A stretch of 64,000 nt of DNA from Girardinichthys multiradiatus (taxonomy: Eukaryota > Chordata > Actinopteri > Cyprinodontiformes > Goodeidae), in NCBI RefSeq assembly GCF_021462225.1, contig NC_061803.1, positions 37,966,174 to 38,030,173 on the forward strand, in the 5' to 3' direction. The position numbers were made by a program, and so were the translations under genes. Below, piece by piece: positions 53,501 through 64,000 of the stretch. Under the pieces are notes generated by a model, which saw only the letters and a program-made list of their open reading frames with translations, ran no database searches and was not told the DNA's origin. Each line of letters opens with the position of its first letter. Position 1 is the first letter of the stretch.

Positions 53501-56500
53501 GACTGCAGCCAATCACCTTCTCAGCAGACCGAATGACACGCTGCAGCCTGCCTATCTATCTAATGATAGACTGAGAGAAAAATGTTCTGTCTTTTTATAA
53601 AGTGGATGTACAGAGCTGTAAAAAAACAATGTACAAAGAAGTATTTTTAACAGCGTTTGTTTTTACATTTAAATAAAAACTGACATGTTGAAAATGATTT
53701 CTACTTTTCTTTTTTAACATTACAACAATCAAAGCTTCCAATAATAGCTGAGCAGTTTTTTCCATATTTCCTCTGCTGTTTGGATTATTTATCTTTGGTG
53801 ATGAGCCCCAAGTCTTGGAGGTTTGGAAGGCCTCATTACCATCACCCTAATCTTTGGCTCCATCCACAGATTATCTTCAGATTCATGACAGGACTCTGGC
53901 TGAGCTGCTCCAAAATGTTATCTTAGTTCCAGTAAGAAGAAATATGTTGGTCAAATTAAAAGATTGATTTAAACTGAATAATGATGAGCAAACTGTATGT
54001 AAATAATTCAGATTTATGAGGTTCTAAAACACCATACAACATAAACCAAAGCAAGTTTAAATGTATAAAGATGGAGTAACATTAAAACATGGAAATTGTA
54101 CCTTTCATCTCTCTCTCCAGAGCGCTGATTTTTGCTTTCAGTCCCTCTTGTGCTGTCCTCTCTGCTTCTAACTGTCCAATATACCCCTGCAGCTCCACTC
54201 TGACCCGGCTCACCTCAGCTACCTTCTCCTGGTCTTTGCCAGACAGGTCCTGTAACAACATGGCATGTTTAGAGAGCTGTCAGCAAACACACACACAAAC
54301 ACACACACACACCCGTGTTTTACTATCTTTATGAGGACTTTTCGGTTACTTCCATTGACTTCCATTCATTTTCCTTGATTTTTAGTGCCTAACCCTGACC
54401 CTAACACTAACCCTAACCAGTTAATACCTAGGGCAACTAAACTTTACAGCAGTGAAGCTGGAGATTATTTAGCTTGATTATTTAATCCAAACGATCTCAC
54501 CAGGTTTCTGAGTGAGTTTGAGAAATGATGAAACAGATCCGATTGTATCAAATCTGAAATAGTTATTCTTGTACTTGTCGTCTTCCGCTTTATCTGGGAC
54601 CGGGTCGCGGGGGCAGCAGACTCAGCAGAGACGCCCAGACGTCCCTCTCCCCAGACACCTCCTCCAGTTCCTCCAGGGGGAGCCCAAGGCGTTCCCAGGC
54701 CAGCCGAGAGACGTAGTCCCTCCAGCGTGTCCTGGGCCGTCCCCTGGGCTTCCTCCCGGTGGGACGTGCCTGGAACACCTCCCGAGGAAGGCGTCCAGGA
54801 GGCATCCGGTATAGATGCCCGAGCCACCTCAACTGGCTCCTCTCAATGTGGAGGAGCTGCAGCTCTACTCCGAGCCACTCCCGGATGGCCGAGCTCCTCA
54901 CCCTATCTCTAAGGGAGTGCCCGGCCACCCTACGGAGGAAACTCATTTCAGCCGCTTGTATCCGGGATCTCGTTCTTTCGGTCATGACCCAAAGTTCATG
55001 GCCATAGGTGAGGGTAGGAACGTAGACCGACCGGTAAATCGAGAGCTTCGCTTTTTGGCTCAGCTCTCTCTTCACCACAACGGACCGGCACAGCGCCCCC
55101 ATTACTGTGGCAGCCACACCGATCCGTCTGTCGATCTCCCGCTCCGTTCTTCCCTCACTCGTGAACAAGACCCCGAGATACTTAAACTCCTCCACTTGAG
55201 GCAGGAACTCCCCTCCAACCTGAAGAGGACAAGCCACCCTTTTCCGGTCGAGAACCATGGCCTCGGACTTGGAGGAGCTGATCTTCATCCCAGCCGCTTC
55301 ACAATCGGCTGCGAACCGCCCCAGTGCATGCTGTAGGTCTTGGCTAGAAGGGGCCAGCAGGACCACGTCATCTGCAAAAAGAAGAGACGAAATCATCTGG
55401 TCCCCAAACCAGACCCCCTCCGGCCCTTGGCTGCGCCTAGAAATCCTGTCCATAAAAGTTATGAACAGGACCGGTGACAAAGGGCTACCCTGCCGGAGTC
55501 CAACATGCACCGGGAACAGGTCCGACTTAGTGCCGGCAATGCGGACCAAACTCCTGCTCTGCTTGTACAGAGACCGGATGGCCCCTAGTAAAGGGCCCCC
55601 GATTCCATACTCCTGGAGCAACCCCCACAGGGCATCACGAGGGACACAGTCGAATGCTTTCTCCAGGTCCACAAAACACATGTGGACCAGTTGGGCAAAC
55701 TCCCATGAACCCTCGAGTACCCTGTAGAGGGTATAGAGCTGGTCCAGTGTTCCACGGCCGGGACGAAAACCACTGTGCTCCTCCTGAAGCCGGGGTTCGA
55801 CTATCGGCTGGACTCTCCTCTCCAATACCCTGGTGTAGGCCTTACCAGGGAGGCTTAGGAGTGTGATCCCCCTGTAGTTGTAACACACCCTCCGGTCACC
55901 CTTCTTATGTAGGGGGACCACCACCCCAGTCTGCCAATCCAAAGGCACTGTCCCCGTCCGCCACGCAATGTTGAAGAGGTGTGTTAACCATGACAGCCCC
56001 ACAACATCCAAAGACTTGAGGTACTCAGGGCAGATCTCATCCAACCCCGAAGCCCTGCCACCGCGGAGCTTTTTAACCACCTCGGTGACTTCAGCCTGGG
56101 TGATGAAAGAGTCCAACCCTGAGTCCCCAGCCTCTGTTTCCACCAGGGAATGCGTGATGGCAGGATTGAGGAAATAGTTATAATGTATTTAAAAACCACT
56201 GAACTTTATGCATGTGGATAATCTCACACTGTGGTGAAAGTACCACTGGAGGTGTGTATGCTTCCTTCAGTGGAACTTGGAAGAAATGTTGGTATCAGGG
56301 ATAGGCAGGGAATAGATTACCTGTGATGTAAGGTCTTTGCTTCAACACAAACTTTTTAAAACAGAACAAAAAATGTTGGGAATTCTCCTTATAAACTAAA
56401 GCCAATCTGGGAAGGATATCAAACCCCACTACCAGCCCCATGTTCCAAAACCAACGGGACTAGTGCAAGGTTACAACTATTAGCAATATAAGCTAATGAT

Positions 56501-59500
56501 GTAAAGTTTACACACCCTGGCAGAAAGTTTCAGAGAATATCAGTGATGATACAAAAACATTTGCATCTGAGAAAACGAGTCCCATCCACAACTACCAGCA
56601 AATATTTGAGGTTGTAATTGATGTTAAAGTGGGTCAAACAAAGCACTAGGTTATATGGACTTCTGATCAGGGCCAGGTGGGTGGTTTCTGTTCTCACTGG
56701 CATTTAAAAACACAATTCTTTAATAATAAACTAACCATGAGTGAAGGAAAACAGTTGAGATTATCATTCATAAATCAGACATTCTGCCAGGATATGTAAA
56801 CATATGAAGACAACTATATTTCTCTGCATTTTCAAACAACTAAAGAATGATTTATTGACCTGCAAATCATCAGGTGTGGAAAGAAACCATTCTTTTTATT
56901 GCTTTACCTATGTTTTATATGCAACGCAGTTGGATTTTCCAGGATTTTCAGGTGTCCTGGCTGTACATGGTACTCCTGACATGCAGAGACAGGTGTCCTG
57001 TCTGCATGTCAGTTGACCTGCATTGCAGTTCTGTGCTCAAAACAAACGTCAGGGAGGTGAGTGGAGCAGCAGATAAGCTTGAACAATTTGAGTGAATCAG
57101 CACATAAGTTACCTACAAGCAGTGTTTTCCAAATAAACGTTGCATGGTTTGATAACAAGGATTAGTTGGAATGGAAGTACTGGACTTTGAGTATGTCTTG
57201 GAGCTATAGAAATAAGCTGAATTAAATTGAACTATGAACACGAACAAATTCATCTTGGGCAGGGTGAGTTTAGAAGTAGTTCTTGTGAACTGACTCAACA
57301 AAACCTCAACAGGAAGGGTGAATAAGAAGCAGCTGCTGGGTGTTGACCTGCTGAAGCTCCTCTATCCAACGCCGTAAGCCATCCATTTCGATGCTTTGAT
57401 GGCTGTTCTTTGCCTGCAACTCAGAAATGGCCTGTTTCTGCTGGGAGCAATGGAGCTGCATCGCCTGCATGGATGATCGCAAAGAGCAGAGCTTCTCCTC
57501 CAAGGATGATACACGTTCCTGCTGCTCATGGGAAAAAGATTGAGATGAAGTTTAGAGAGTAGGAAGAAAATGAAGATTTTCTCTCATGTTCAGACTTTTT
57601 AACCTACCTCCTTCAAGCGCATTTGAGCTCGAACTTTTCCCAGTTCTTCCTCTGCTTGGGCCCACCCTGTCACAGATGCTGCTTTAGTTCTACTCAGCTC
57701 CTGCAGCAAAGAGACAAGTCTAACAATCTGTGTAGAATTACATAGGCTACTTCACAGTCAGGTGGAGTTTTTCATTCGTTTTATATGACACAGTGATATT
57801 TAGACCTCCTGCAACTTCATAGTAACATAAGAAAAGAAAGCAGGAATCCAGACCTCTTCCAGGTGTATCCTCTGTGCCTCTAGTTTGAAGATACGTTCCT
57901 GCAATGCTTTCTCAGTCTCTTCTAGATGCTGACTGATGTGCTCCACCTACAGGAGAATGTAGCTAAAATTTTCCCATTTCCATTTTAAAAAAATCCATCC
58001 TAAAGTAATCCAACCACAGAGACCATCAGATGTTTAAGTGATATAAAGCTCCAACATCATGTTGATTGTTCTGGTGGCATCTTAATGACGGCTGGAGTAA
58101 TATGTCAACCACTTTTAAACATCTGACCAATCTACAGTCATATATCCTAAAAACAAATCATAGTAACTCTGAGAAACAAGAAAGAGACATTTACTGAGGT
58201 GGAGAGCAGAAGATCACAAAGGAGAAGATCTGCTCAAATCTATACCACCAGACAAACTCAGAAAAACACGTCATTCATACCCAGTTCCAGCTGTGATTAA
58301 ATGTCTTGTTTTATTTCTGTTATGATGGGGTTTAAGGTAAATGCTGATAAAATGACAGAGCACCTCTTTATGGCGGAGACCTTCCATGTCCTCCAGGGCT
58401 CGCTTGGACCTTTGCTTCTCTGATTCCAGACGATCTGTCAAACACAGAGGATTGTCAGCTGGTTTTATGTGGGAAAATGACCTTCTCCATGATCAGCTAC
58501 AGTTCTGAATGCTGGTGGTACCTTCTGCCTTCGTTAGTCGCATCTTGAGCTCTGCTGTGCTGTTGGTGTGTTCCTGCTTCAGCTCAAAGATCTTCTGCTG
58601 CTGAGACTTGCACCTGCATTCCAGCTCCTCCACCTAACATAGATCTATTACTAACGTGATAGCTGAGTTCATTCACTGTGGAAAATAAGTGTTTGCTCTG
58701 CTGATGATTTTCTACCTGTACAAACTAACATGCAAAACAACAATCTTTACATTTATGGTAGTTTAAATTCAATCAGAGATAGAAAATCAAGGAAACGTTA
58801 AGAAAAATTCCGAATGTAAAAGAAAAACCTGGTTTGTATTTTGTCAATCAGTGAAATACGTTTTTGACCCCCCATTAAAGCATGGATTCTTAGGTGCAGC
58901 TTTGCATCGAGAAGCTTCAGCTCGCTCTCTAGAACTAAGGTCTGGAGACTGACCAGACCACTCCATGACCCTCTTGAGCCCCTCTTTTGTTGTCTTAAAA
59001 GTTTTCCTTAGTGTGGAAGCCTACTCCATGGCCCATCTTAAGTGTCCTCACCTTAGGTTTCACAGTAAATAACCCCATTTAGGGTCAGCTGGGCCCATAA
59101 TGTTTCCACCTTCAAGCTTCAGGGTGGAGATGATGTTCTTCAGCATTTTTCCTCCTACAAACATAATGTTGGTCTTACCTGTGATAAAACCTCTGAATTA
59201 TTTCTTCACTAAGACAGACCTGTCCACACATCTATAGCAGGGGGATGTTAGACTTTAATCCATAACTATGGTGTTTTTGGTGACTGTGGTCCAACTACCT
59301 TCAGAACATGATCAAGCTTCATCTGTGTAGCTGTGGGCTAAATCCCTCAACTTTCTCATGATCATTCTCACCTGGTGAGACAAAACTTTGCATTGAGTTC
59401 AAGATTTAGGGCGAGTGACGGTCATTTCATGATGCTACCCTTCCCCAATAATGGCTCCAATACCGGTCACCTTCTCACCAAGCTTTCAGCTGGTGGTCTT

Positions 59501-62189
59501 GGAGCCCGTAGCAGATCTATGTTGTCCCTGACATCCCTTGACTTAACTTTGGTCTGTCCATGGAGGTTGAAGTTGAAGAAACTGATCCTGGGGACTTGAG
59601 TGCCAGATGTTCTGATCTGGAGTATTTGTTCATTAGAACCCGATTTATTTCTGAGCATAACTAATCTGTGAGAGCCAGAACCGTGGTTCTGTTGAAGGAA
59701 ATCAAATACATATTTCACTCTATAACACACAAACCAACATTAAAGTTTTAAAGTCTGATTTTCTAACTAAAACTGAAACACAATGTGATTCTGTTTGTAA
59801 TTATGAATCAAATTCCCCACACTTCATGCAACAGTCCTTATAATTCAATTGGTGTCCAAAGTTAAAGTCTCATGATACTCAAGCAGAGCTCTTACTTTAT
59901 TCCTGAGTTGGCCGCTGTTTTCCATCAGGTTTTGGATCTCTCTGTGGAGCTTTCCCTCTCGGAGTGACTTTTCCTTAATGCAAAGAAGAAAAACATTGAT
60001 AGAGGACCATGGCAATAGTTTATAGATGTGCATGTGCATTTAATACGAAGATGGATGGAGCTAGACCGAGGACAATCCTGGAAGAAAACCTGTTAGCGGC
60101 TGCAGAAGACCTGAGACTGTGGTGGAGGTTCACTTTCCAGCAGGACAACAGCCATAAACATTCAGCCAGAGATACAATGGGATGGTTTAGGTCAAAGCAT
60201 ATTCATGTGTTACAATAGCCTAGTCAAAGTTCAGACCTAAATCCAACCGAGACTCTGAAAAGTGATGCTCTCCATTCCATCTGACTTCGTTTGAACTATT
60301 TTAGAAGAATGCTGAACACAAAAATCAGACTCTAGATGTACAAAGCTGGTAGAGACATAATCCAAAAATACCTTTAGTGGTGATTGCAGCAACAGGTGGG
60401 TCTACAAAGTATTGACTTCAGGGGGATTGGACACACATGCATGATTCCCTTTTAAGACTTTTATTTGTGAAAAACAACCCATAAAACACACAGACGTTTG
60501 TGGTCATACTGTAATGTGGAAAATGTGGCAGAGTTTAAGGAGCATAAATGCTTCTGCACAATAAACACAAACACCTCACCTACTGATCTCTGATCTAGTA
60601 GCAGATACATCTGTGCTCTACAACACAACTACTGGGAAAAAACTTAGATAACAACCCTAATTTTCTACACATCCTTCAATTCTCCAAGTCCTCCTTTCTT
60701 TTTAATCATTGTCTCACCATGTTGTGTGTATAATAAACAGTCACTCAACGTTTCCACGTACCTCTTCCTGCTTCTTCCTCAGTCTGCTCTGTTGCTCCTT
60801 CTGTTCTTCCCTCTCAGCCTCCATACGAGACAGTAGTTCTCCTGTACTCTGGGTTTTCTGCTCTGAGAGGGCCAGGGCTGCTTCTGTCATCTGCAACCTA
60901 CATTAGTCCAACAGAACCACTCTCAGAACCTGACAGTTGCAATCAATCTGTTATTAGAACAAGAGCAATCAGTTAAGTCAATCAAATGTATCTTGTAACT
61001 CCTGATGCCCAGCTTCAGAGTTTCAGATTAACTCGCACTGAAACCATAAGTCCTACTTCTATTGAATTAAATCCATTTTATTTAAATAGAGCCAATTTAC
61101 AACCAATATTGTCTCAAGCCACTTTACAACTTTACTTCAGAACCTTTCATGGAAGAAATTTCTGATTGGTCTCTTCTTTGTAATTTTCCATTAACTTACT
61201 GGTTTCCTGATACAGTGTGACACATTTGATAAACACATTGGCATGACTAGGTCATTTTTTTCTAGATGCATGACATTATACAAAATAGTGCATTTCATTT
61301 GTAGTCAGAAGTAGGAGAGTCAGAGAAATCAACCAGGAAGGTCCCTGAACAACCCACCCTGCTACATATGTTGAACCTCTTCCATCATTCTTTCAGCACA
61401 AGTTCTTAACACCTTGAGATCACCTTGGAAAGGTCCCAACACAGAATGGGAGGTTAAGGTTGACCCACCAATATCCTGTGATATGCTCTGATGGAAGCCC
61501 AACCTGATCTACCTGGGCAGGTAGATGGTACTGATCTGTTTGGGTGAGACAGGACTGTGGAGTAATGATAGCAGCAGCAGCACAGCCTTGTGGTGGAAAC
61601 AAAGTAGACTCTTTGGATGAGCGGACTTTAAGGTTTCCTGTGTGTCTTTATGTGCCTGTGATGGAATAATGACCAGTCCTCTGTCCCTTTTGACTGCCAG
61701 AGAAAGGCACCAGCCCCCGGTGACGGTTATAGACATGGATGGATGTTCATGTTTGGACATAACTGAACAGCAAACACTTTTTTCAAGGATTCAATTAAGA
61801 AAATGTTAAAAACAGAGGGGCAGCTGTCCATGTTCTGCTCTTGGTCTGAGAAGCTAATGTTGCCTCCTTCAGCAGGAATAACATGTGAGGATAGCATGAA
61901 AGACTTACTTGGCAGCAAGAGAGTTGATGGCTGACTTCCTCTCATTCAGAGCTTCCTGAAGCTGGGCAATCTGAACAGATGTTGACCTAACATCAGAGGA
62001 GGTAAACATGTCATATCTGCAGAGGGAGCAGATTCATGACATTCATGCTGTATTTAATAAGTGAAAACCTGATTTCATAAACACATTTGATTTCTTCAGG
62101 CTAGACTTTTTACACAGTAAATGATCTCACCTGCTTGAGCGTCCCATCTCCTCCTTCTGCCTGTCTATGGTCTCCATCAGGCCTAAGAA
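50549..62189 (-). CDS. lrrc45: Leucine-rich repeat-containing 45, C-terminal coiled-coil part (11 exons; 5' part outside or missing)
   Basis: LRRC45 is a centrosomal linker protein that helps hold the two centrioles together; it has N-terminal leucine-rich repeats followed by a long coiled coil. Exons in transcript order: 62189-62131, 61986-61909, 60897-60762, 59973-59896, 58633-58522, 58434-58364, 57946-57854, 57700-57608, 57524-57348, 54249-54102 and 50748-50549. All have GT/AG borders and continuous phase, totalling 1245 bp (414 aa plus stop). The protein is heptad-rich (E, K, Q, L) and matches remembered human LRRC45 in order: [54 protein letters not shown], and the C-terminal [21 protein letters not shown]. 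Human LRRC45 is about 670 aa, so about 250 N-terminal residues including the LRRs are not in the window. Introns hold two Tc1 remnants, one Tc1 copy, a LINE and a LINE 3' end, all without damage to the exons. Confidence 0.92.
51333..52933 (+). mobile_element. Tc1-like transposon, copy 2
   Basis: It has the same ends as copy 1 (CAGGTCCTTCTC and complement), flanked by TA at 51331-51332 and 52934-52935, with terminal repeats at about 51333-51536 and 52730-52933. It inserted into older Tc1-type sequence (51250-51330) in the last lrrc45 intron, in the orientation opposite to the gene. It is nearly identical to copy 1 along its whole length. Confidence 0.92.
51661..52655 (+). pseudogene. Tc1 transposase, copy 2, deletion plus nonsense
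   Basis: Same transposase as copy 1. Two lesions are visible: 10 bp absent near 51893 (between two GACC repeats in copy 1) shift the frame, and a TAG at 52140-52142 replaces a TGG Trp codon after NQGARV. The catalytic motifs SDES, HDLAPAH and NPIENLW are all retained. Neither copy in the window can make the enzyme. Confidence 0.9.
52945..53550 (-). mobile_element. LINE 3' end (Rex1/CR1-like), 5'-truncated
   Basis: On the - strand it ends with the tail (TCTGAT)n at 52975-52945, preceded by CTTGGCAATAAAGC. Further upstream the frame fragment [20 protein letters not shown] and HKNSFFPSA is the C-terminal end of the reverse-transcriptase protein. It is about 600 bp long and abuts copy 2 of the Tc1 element. 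Confidence 0.75.
53551..54101. other. lrrc45 intron DNA without recognised features
   Basis: AT-rich. A Tc1-like scrap may be present near 53780-53900 (in - orientation), but nothing is definable. Confidence 0.35.
54285..54440. repeat. (CA)n tract followed by a telomere-like fish repeat
   Basis: A CACA run (54285-54312) is followed by ATGAGGACTTTTCGGTTACTTCC and degenerate CCCTAA units (CCTAACCCTGACCCTAAC...). The telomere-like units are few and imperfect and belong to a dispersed fish repeat rather than a telomere. Confidence 0.5.
54567..56170 (-). mobile_element. Recent 5'-truncated APE-LINE insertion with open RT frame
   Basis: GAAATAGTTAT flanks the element at 54556-54566 and 56171-56181 (11-bp target duplication). 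The - strand frame is open from the truncated 5' edge through 517 codons (56143-54590). RT motifs in order: [76 protein letters not shown] (catalytic) and [11 protein letters not shown]. The C-terminal part contains [10 protein letters not shown] and [14 protein letters not shown]. The endonuclease domain is missing, so it cannot move by itself. The 3' end is GACGACAAGTAC-type units without poly(A). It is the same family as the inverted copy at 14075-15634. Confidence 0.92.
56182..57347. other. lrrc45 intron DNA, no recognised feature
   Basis: Small - strand and + strand open frames have no motif. No terminal repeats were identified. Confidence 0.35.
58850..59720 (-). mobile_element. Decayed Tc1-like element in an lrrc45 intron
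   Basis: On the - strand GAAGGTGGAAACATTATGG (near 59095-59115), the GGG(N)IML-type codons of a Tc1 transposase and a CAAATACATATTTCACTC end block (about 59702) are recognisable. It is the same family as the copy at 24676-25832, in opposite orientation. Confidence 0.55.
60009..60560 (+). mobile_element. Tc1-like remnant in an lrrc45 intron
   Basis: The + strand reads [13 protein letters not shown] and, after a stop, [12 protein letters not shown], corresponding to the second catalytic Asp and the DLNPIE region. The N-terminal part is missing. Confidence 0.7.
61063..61140 (-). repeat. Retroelement 3'-end fragment
   Basis: Its complement reads AAAGTGGCTTGAGACAATATT...GGCTCTATTTAAATAAAATGG..., the same family as the fragment at 62872-62944 but inverted. 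Confidence 0.5.
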
Positions 62190-62871
62190 CTGAAGGACAG
62201 TTAAGACAATCAGAGTCATGGCCTTAAAATGATTGCACAAAACAACTGTAAGTTGTTTATTTAAATACTTTATATTTTGACTTTTAGTAGCCCCACTGGA
62301 TGTAATTCCTGACTGGGGAATTACAGTCTTCCAGACTGAAGATTGTTGTTATTTAGGAGCGGTTTTCCCAAGCTGTGAGGTAAAGTGGTTGGAAGACTGG
62401 ATGAATCTGTCCACATGTTAACCTGTCCTTCAGCAGGACAATAAACCCCACATAACCTAGATCCATTAATTGGTGGGAGAATAAAGAACACTAAGCTAAG
62501 GACACTAAAGATGCTGCTGAGTTGTTTATTTTCACTGTCACAGCATGCTTAATCAGTAGGAGGCATCGCTGGAAAGTCATTGAGCGTCCATAGATAGAAA
62601 ACCTTTCGACACTGTAAGCTAAATGTGATTTCGCTGGATGAAGCACATGATGCATGCTCAGTATGAGGGATTGCTGCAAAGTCAATGTGAGCCAATGTCG
62701 CTACATGCTCATCCAGGAGGAGTGAATGCTACAAGTCACTGACTCGATGCAATTTGCTGGGTTTCCTTAGAAAAACTTTTAACCAATCTGAATAATTAAC
62801 TGAATCTGACTGCACTGATTGATAGTTAGGATTAAATTGGAATGTATAAACCTGACTTGAAATCTTATTGA

Positions 62872-62944
62872 CTTCGTAAAGTGCCTTGAGATGACTTGTG
62901 TTGTAAATTGCCGCTATATAAATAAAATTGAATTAAATTGAATT
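62872..62944 (+). repeat. Retroelement 3'-end fragment with (AATTG)n tail
   Basis: The run AAAGTGCCTTGAGATGAC ... GCCGCTATATAAATAAAATT followed by GAATTAAATTG units is a widespread fish SINE/LINE tail. Confidence 0.6.
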
Positions 62945-64000
62945 ACAGGTAGAATAGAACTTGTCCAACAGGTTCTACAGACAACCTGCAGAGGCAGGTT
63001 AAGAGCTCTTTTTAAGTTCTTTTAGTTCTCTCTTTGATGTTGAGTATAATGAGCCATATGAATGTTAAAGATAATGTATGATTAGTAACAAATTTTATAT
63101 GTAATTTTACATTATTTCCATTAATAAAATAATTTCAGCAGAAAAGACTAAGCAGCCATGTTGGGACCAAAGCCATGGGTACAATATGAAGGGCCAGAAA
63201 GAACTTTTCTGGAACTTTCTAAATAAATCACATTAACCTACTTCCAGCACACCCAGAAACGGGGTAACAGCGAACTTCCTATCACGTCACTGTCCGAATA
63301 AAAACCCCGCTTTTGCAACAAGCTGACCTCTTCCACACGGGTCCCTAGTGGAACTGGATGGAGGGACACAGCGCGCTAATGTCTTTTTGCTGGCAAACAG
63401 ACATAACTCTTCAAACTGGATCCCAGAGTGTCATACGATCACGTGATCATTTGCACCAAGTTAAGTAGGAATCAATTGCTGTTTGTGTATCCGGTATTCA
63501 TTCATGAACGGGGGTAATTAAGGTACGAGCGTTGCTTGACTTTTCTCTCTGAGGTCAACAGAAGCAAACTGTGTTCCAGAGACTTCCCAGCAGACACCCT
63601 GTCTCTACAACGCCGAGTGGAGCAGTTTTTCCCGGTCTGAAGGAAGGACAACGGGGCCGCATCACCGTGGCTACAGCAGTAACTGCAGTTCAGCCGACCT
63701 AGCAGAACAAGCTGCCCCACCCCACAGCTACGGAGGTTAGCTGCAAGTTAACCCTTTGTTCACTGTGGATGCTTTCATCAACTTCATCGCCCCGAACAAC
63801 TTTTCCTCAGCACGGTTCACGTAAGAGGTAGTGTTTGGGTGGAGAGTTTAGCTTAGAATGAAATAATCTAAACATTTTTCTTTTTATGACGTTTGGTTTT
63901 GTTTGTGTTGAAAATTTAGCTATCTTAGTGCTAGCAGATTAGCTGTTAAGCACGTGCGCTCAGGTTATGTGTTCTGTGTTTTTTAAGTTAAGACAAACTT
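62945..64000. other. Right end; GC/CpG-richer, promoter-like stretch at about 63250-63840
   Basis: After AT-rich DNA, CG dinucleotides and factor-like words increase: ATCACGTCAC (about 63281), GATCACGTGATC (about 63439) and CCACACGGGT. On the + strand a donor-like TTCAC|GTAAGAG occurs at about 63819, as expected for a non-coding first exon. No open frame is convincing on either strand. It may be a first exon and promoter of an unseen + strand gene, or an internal segment of lrrc45. Confidence 0.35.

Noticed and set aside
54390..54420. Interstitial telomere array
   Set aside because: Only a few imperfect CCCTAA-like units, within a dispersed fish repeat.
54815..55727. + strand frames of 173 and 156 codons
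   Set aside because: Antisense shadows of the open LINE reverse-transcriptase frame.
63502..63720. 72-codon - strand frame as a missing lrrc45 exon
   Set aside because: Cys/Ser-rich with no LRR (LxxLxLxxN) pattern, and no phase-compatible acceptor/donor pair linking it to the exon at 62189.

Overview
This is vertebrate nuclear DNA, almost certainly from a ray-finned (teleost) fish. It has spliced genes with GT/AG introns, Tc1-type (DD34E) transposons, hAT and fold-back elements, several non-LTR retrotransposon families, and a tRNA-headed SINE of a kind common in fish. No prokaryotic, viral or CRISPR features were seen. The species cannot be named from the sequence.

Three protein-coding genes are supported exon by exon. 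dcxr (L-xylulose/dicarbonyl reductase) is on the + strand at 11273-21458: eight coding exons, 244 aa, intact. rac3 (Rho-family GTPase) is on the - strand at 45042-26949: six coding exons, 192 aa, intact. lrrc45 (centrosomal linker coiled-coil protein) is on the - strand: its 11 last coding exons lie between 62189 and 50549, and the exons for the N-terminal leucine-rich repeats were not found and presumably lie beyond the right edge. As recalled, the human genes DCXR, RAC3 and LRRC45 are also neighbours (17q25), so linkage is conserved although order and orientation look rearranged here.

Most of the rest is mobile DNA. From left to right: an unassigned GC-richer stretch (1-2680); a LINE reverse-transcriptase remnant and a Tc1 remnant (2.7-3.9 kb); a 0.9-kb near-perfect palindromic element (5721-6621); a polypyrimidine repeat (8.4-8.7 kb); dcxr, whose first intron holds a ~5-kb element with ~400-bp inverted ends, in which a LINE copy with a 5' inversion is nested; Tc1 remnants and a minisatellite (20-26 kb); a G-rich block just upstream of the last rac3 exon on the + axis (27.7-29.2 kb); a second polypyrimidine repeat split by a 754-bp inverted-repeat element; a hAT element with a BED finger (30.7-31.6 kb); an almost full-length but broken LINE, a SINE and a hAT element in rac3 intron 1 (38.5-43.8 kb); two closely similar Tc1 copies with different lesions (46.0-47.7 and 51.3-52.9 kb); and a recent LINE insertion with an open 517-residue reverse-transcriptase frame in an lrrc45 intron (54.6-56.2 kb).

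The genes are not an operon and share no obvious pathway: a carbonyl reductase of the glucuronate/xylulose route, a cytoskeletal GTPase switch and a centrosome cohesion factor. They are linked by ancient synteny only. The most interesting material is structural: nested insertions with target-site duplications, a readable order of events, and an inverted-repeat transposon in dcxr intron 1 that carries a PHD-like zinc-finger remnant and that I cannot assign to a superfamily.
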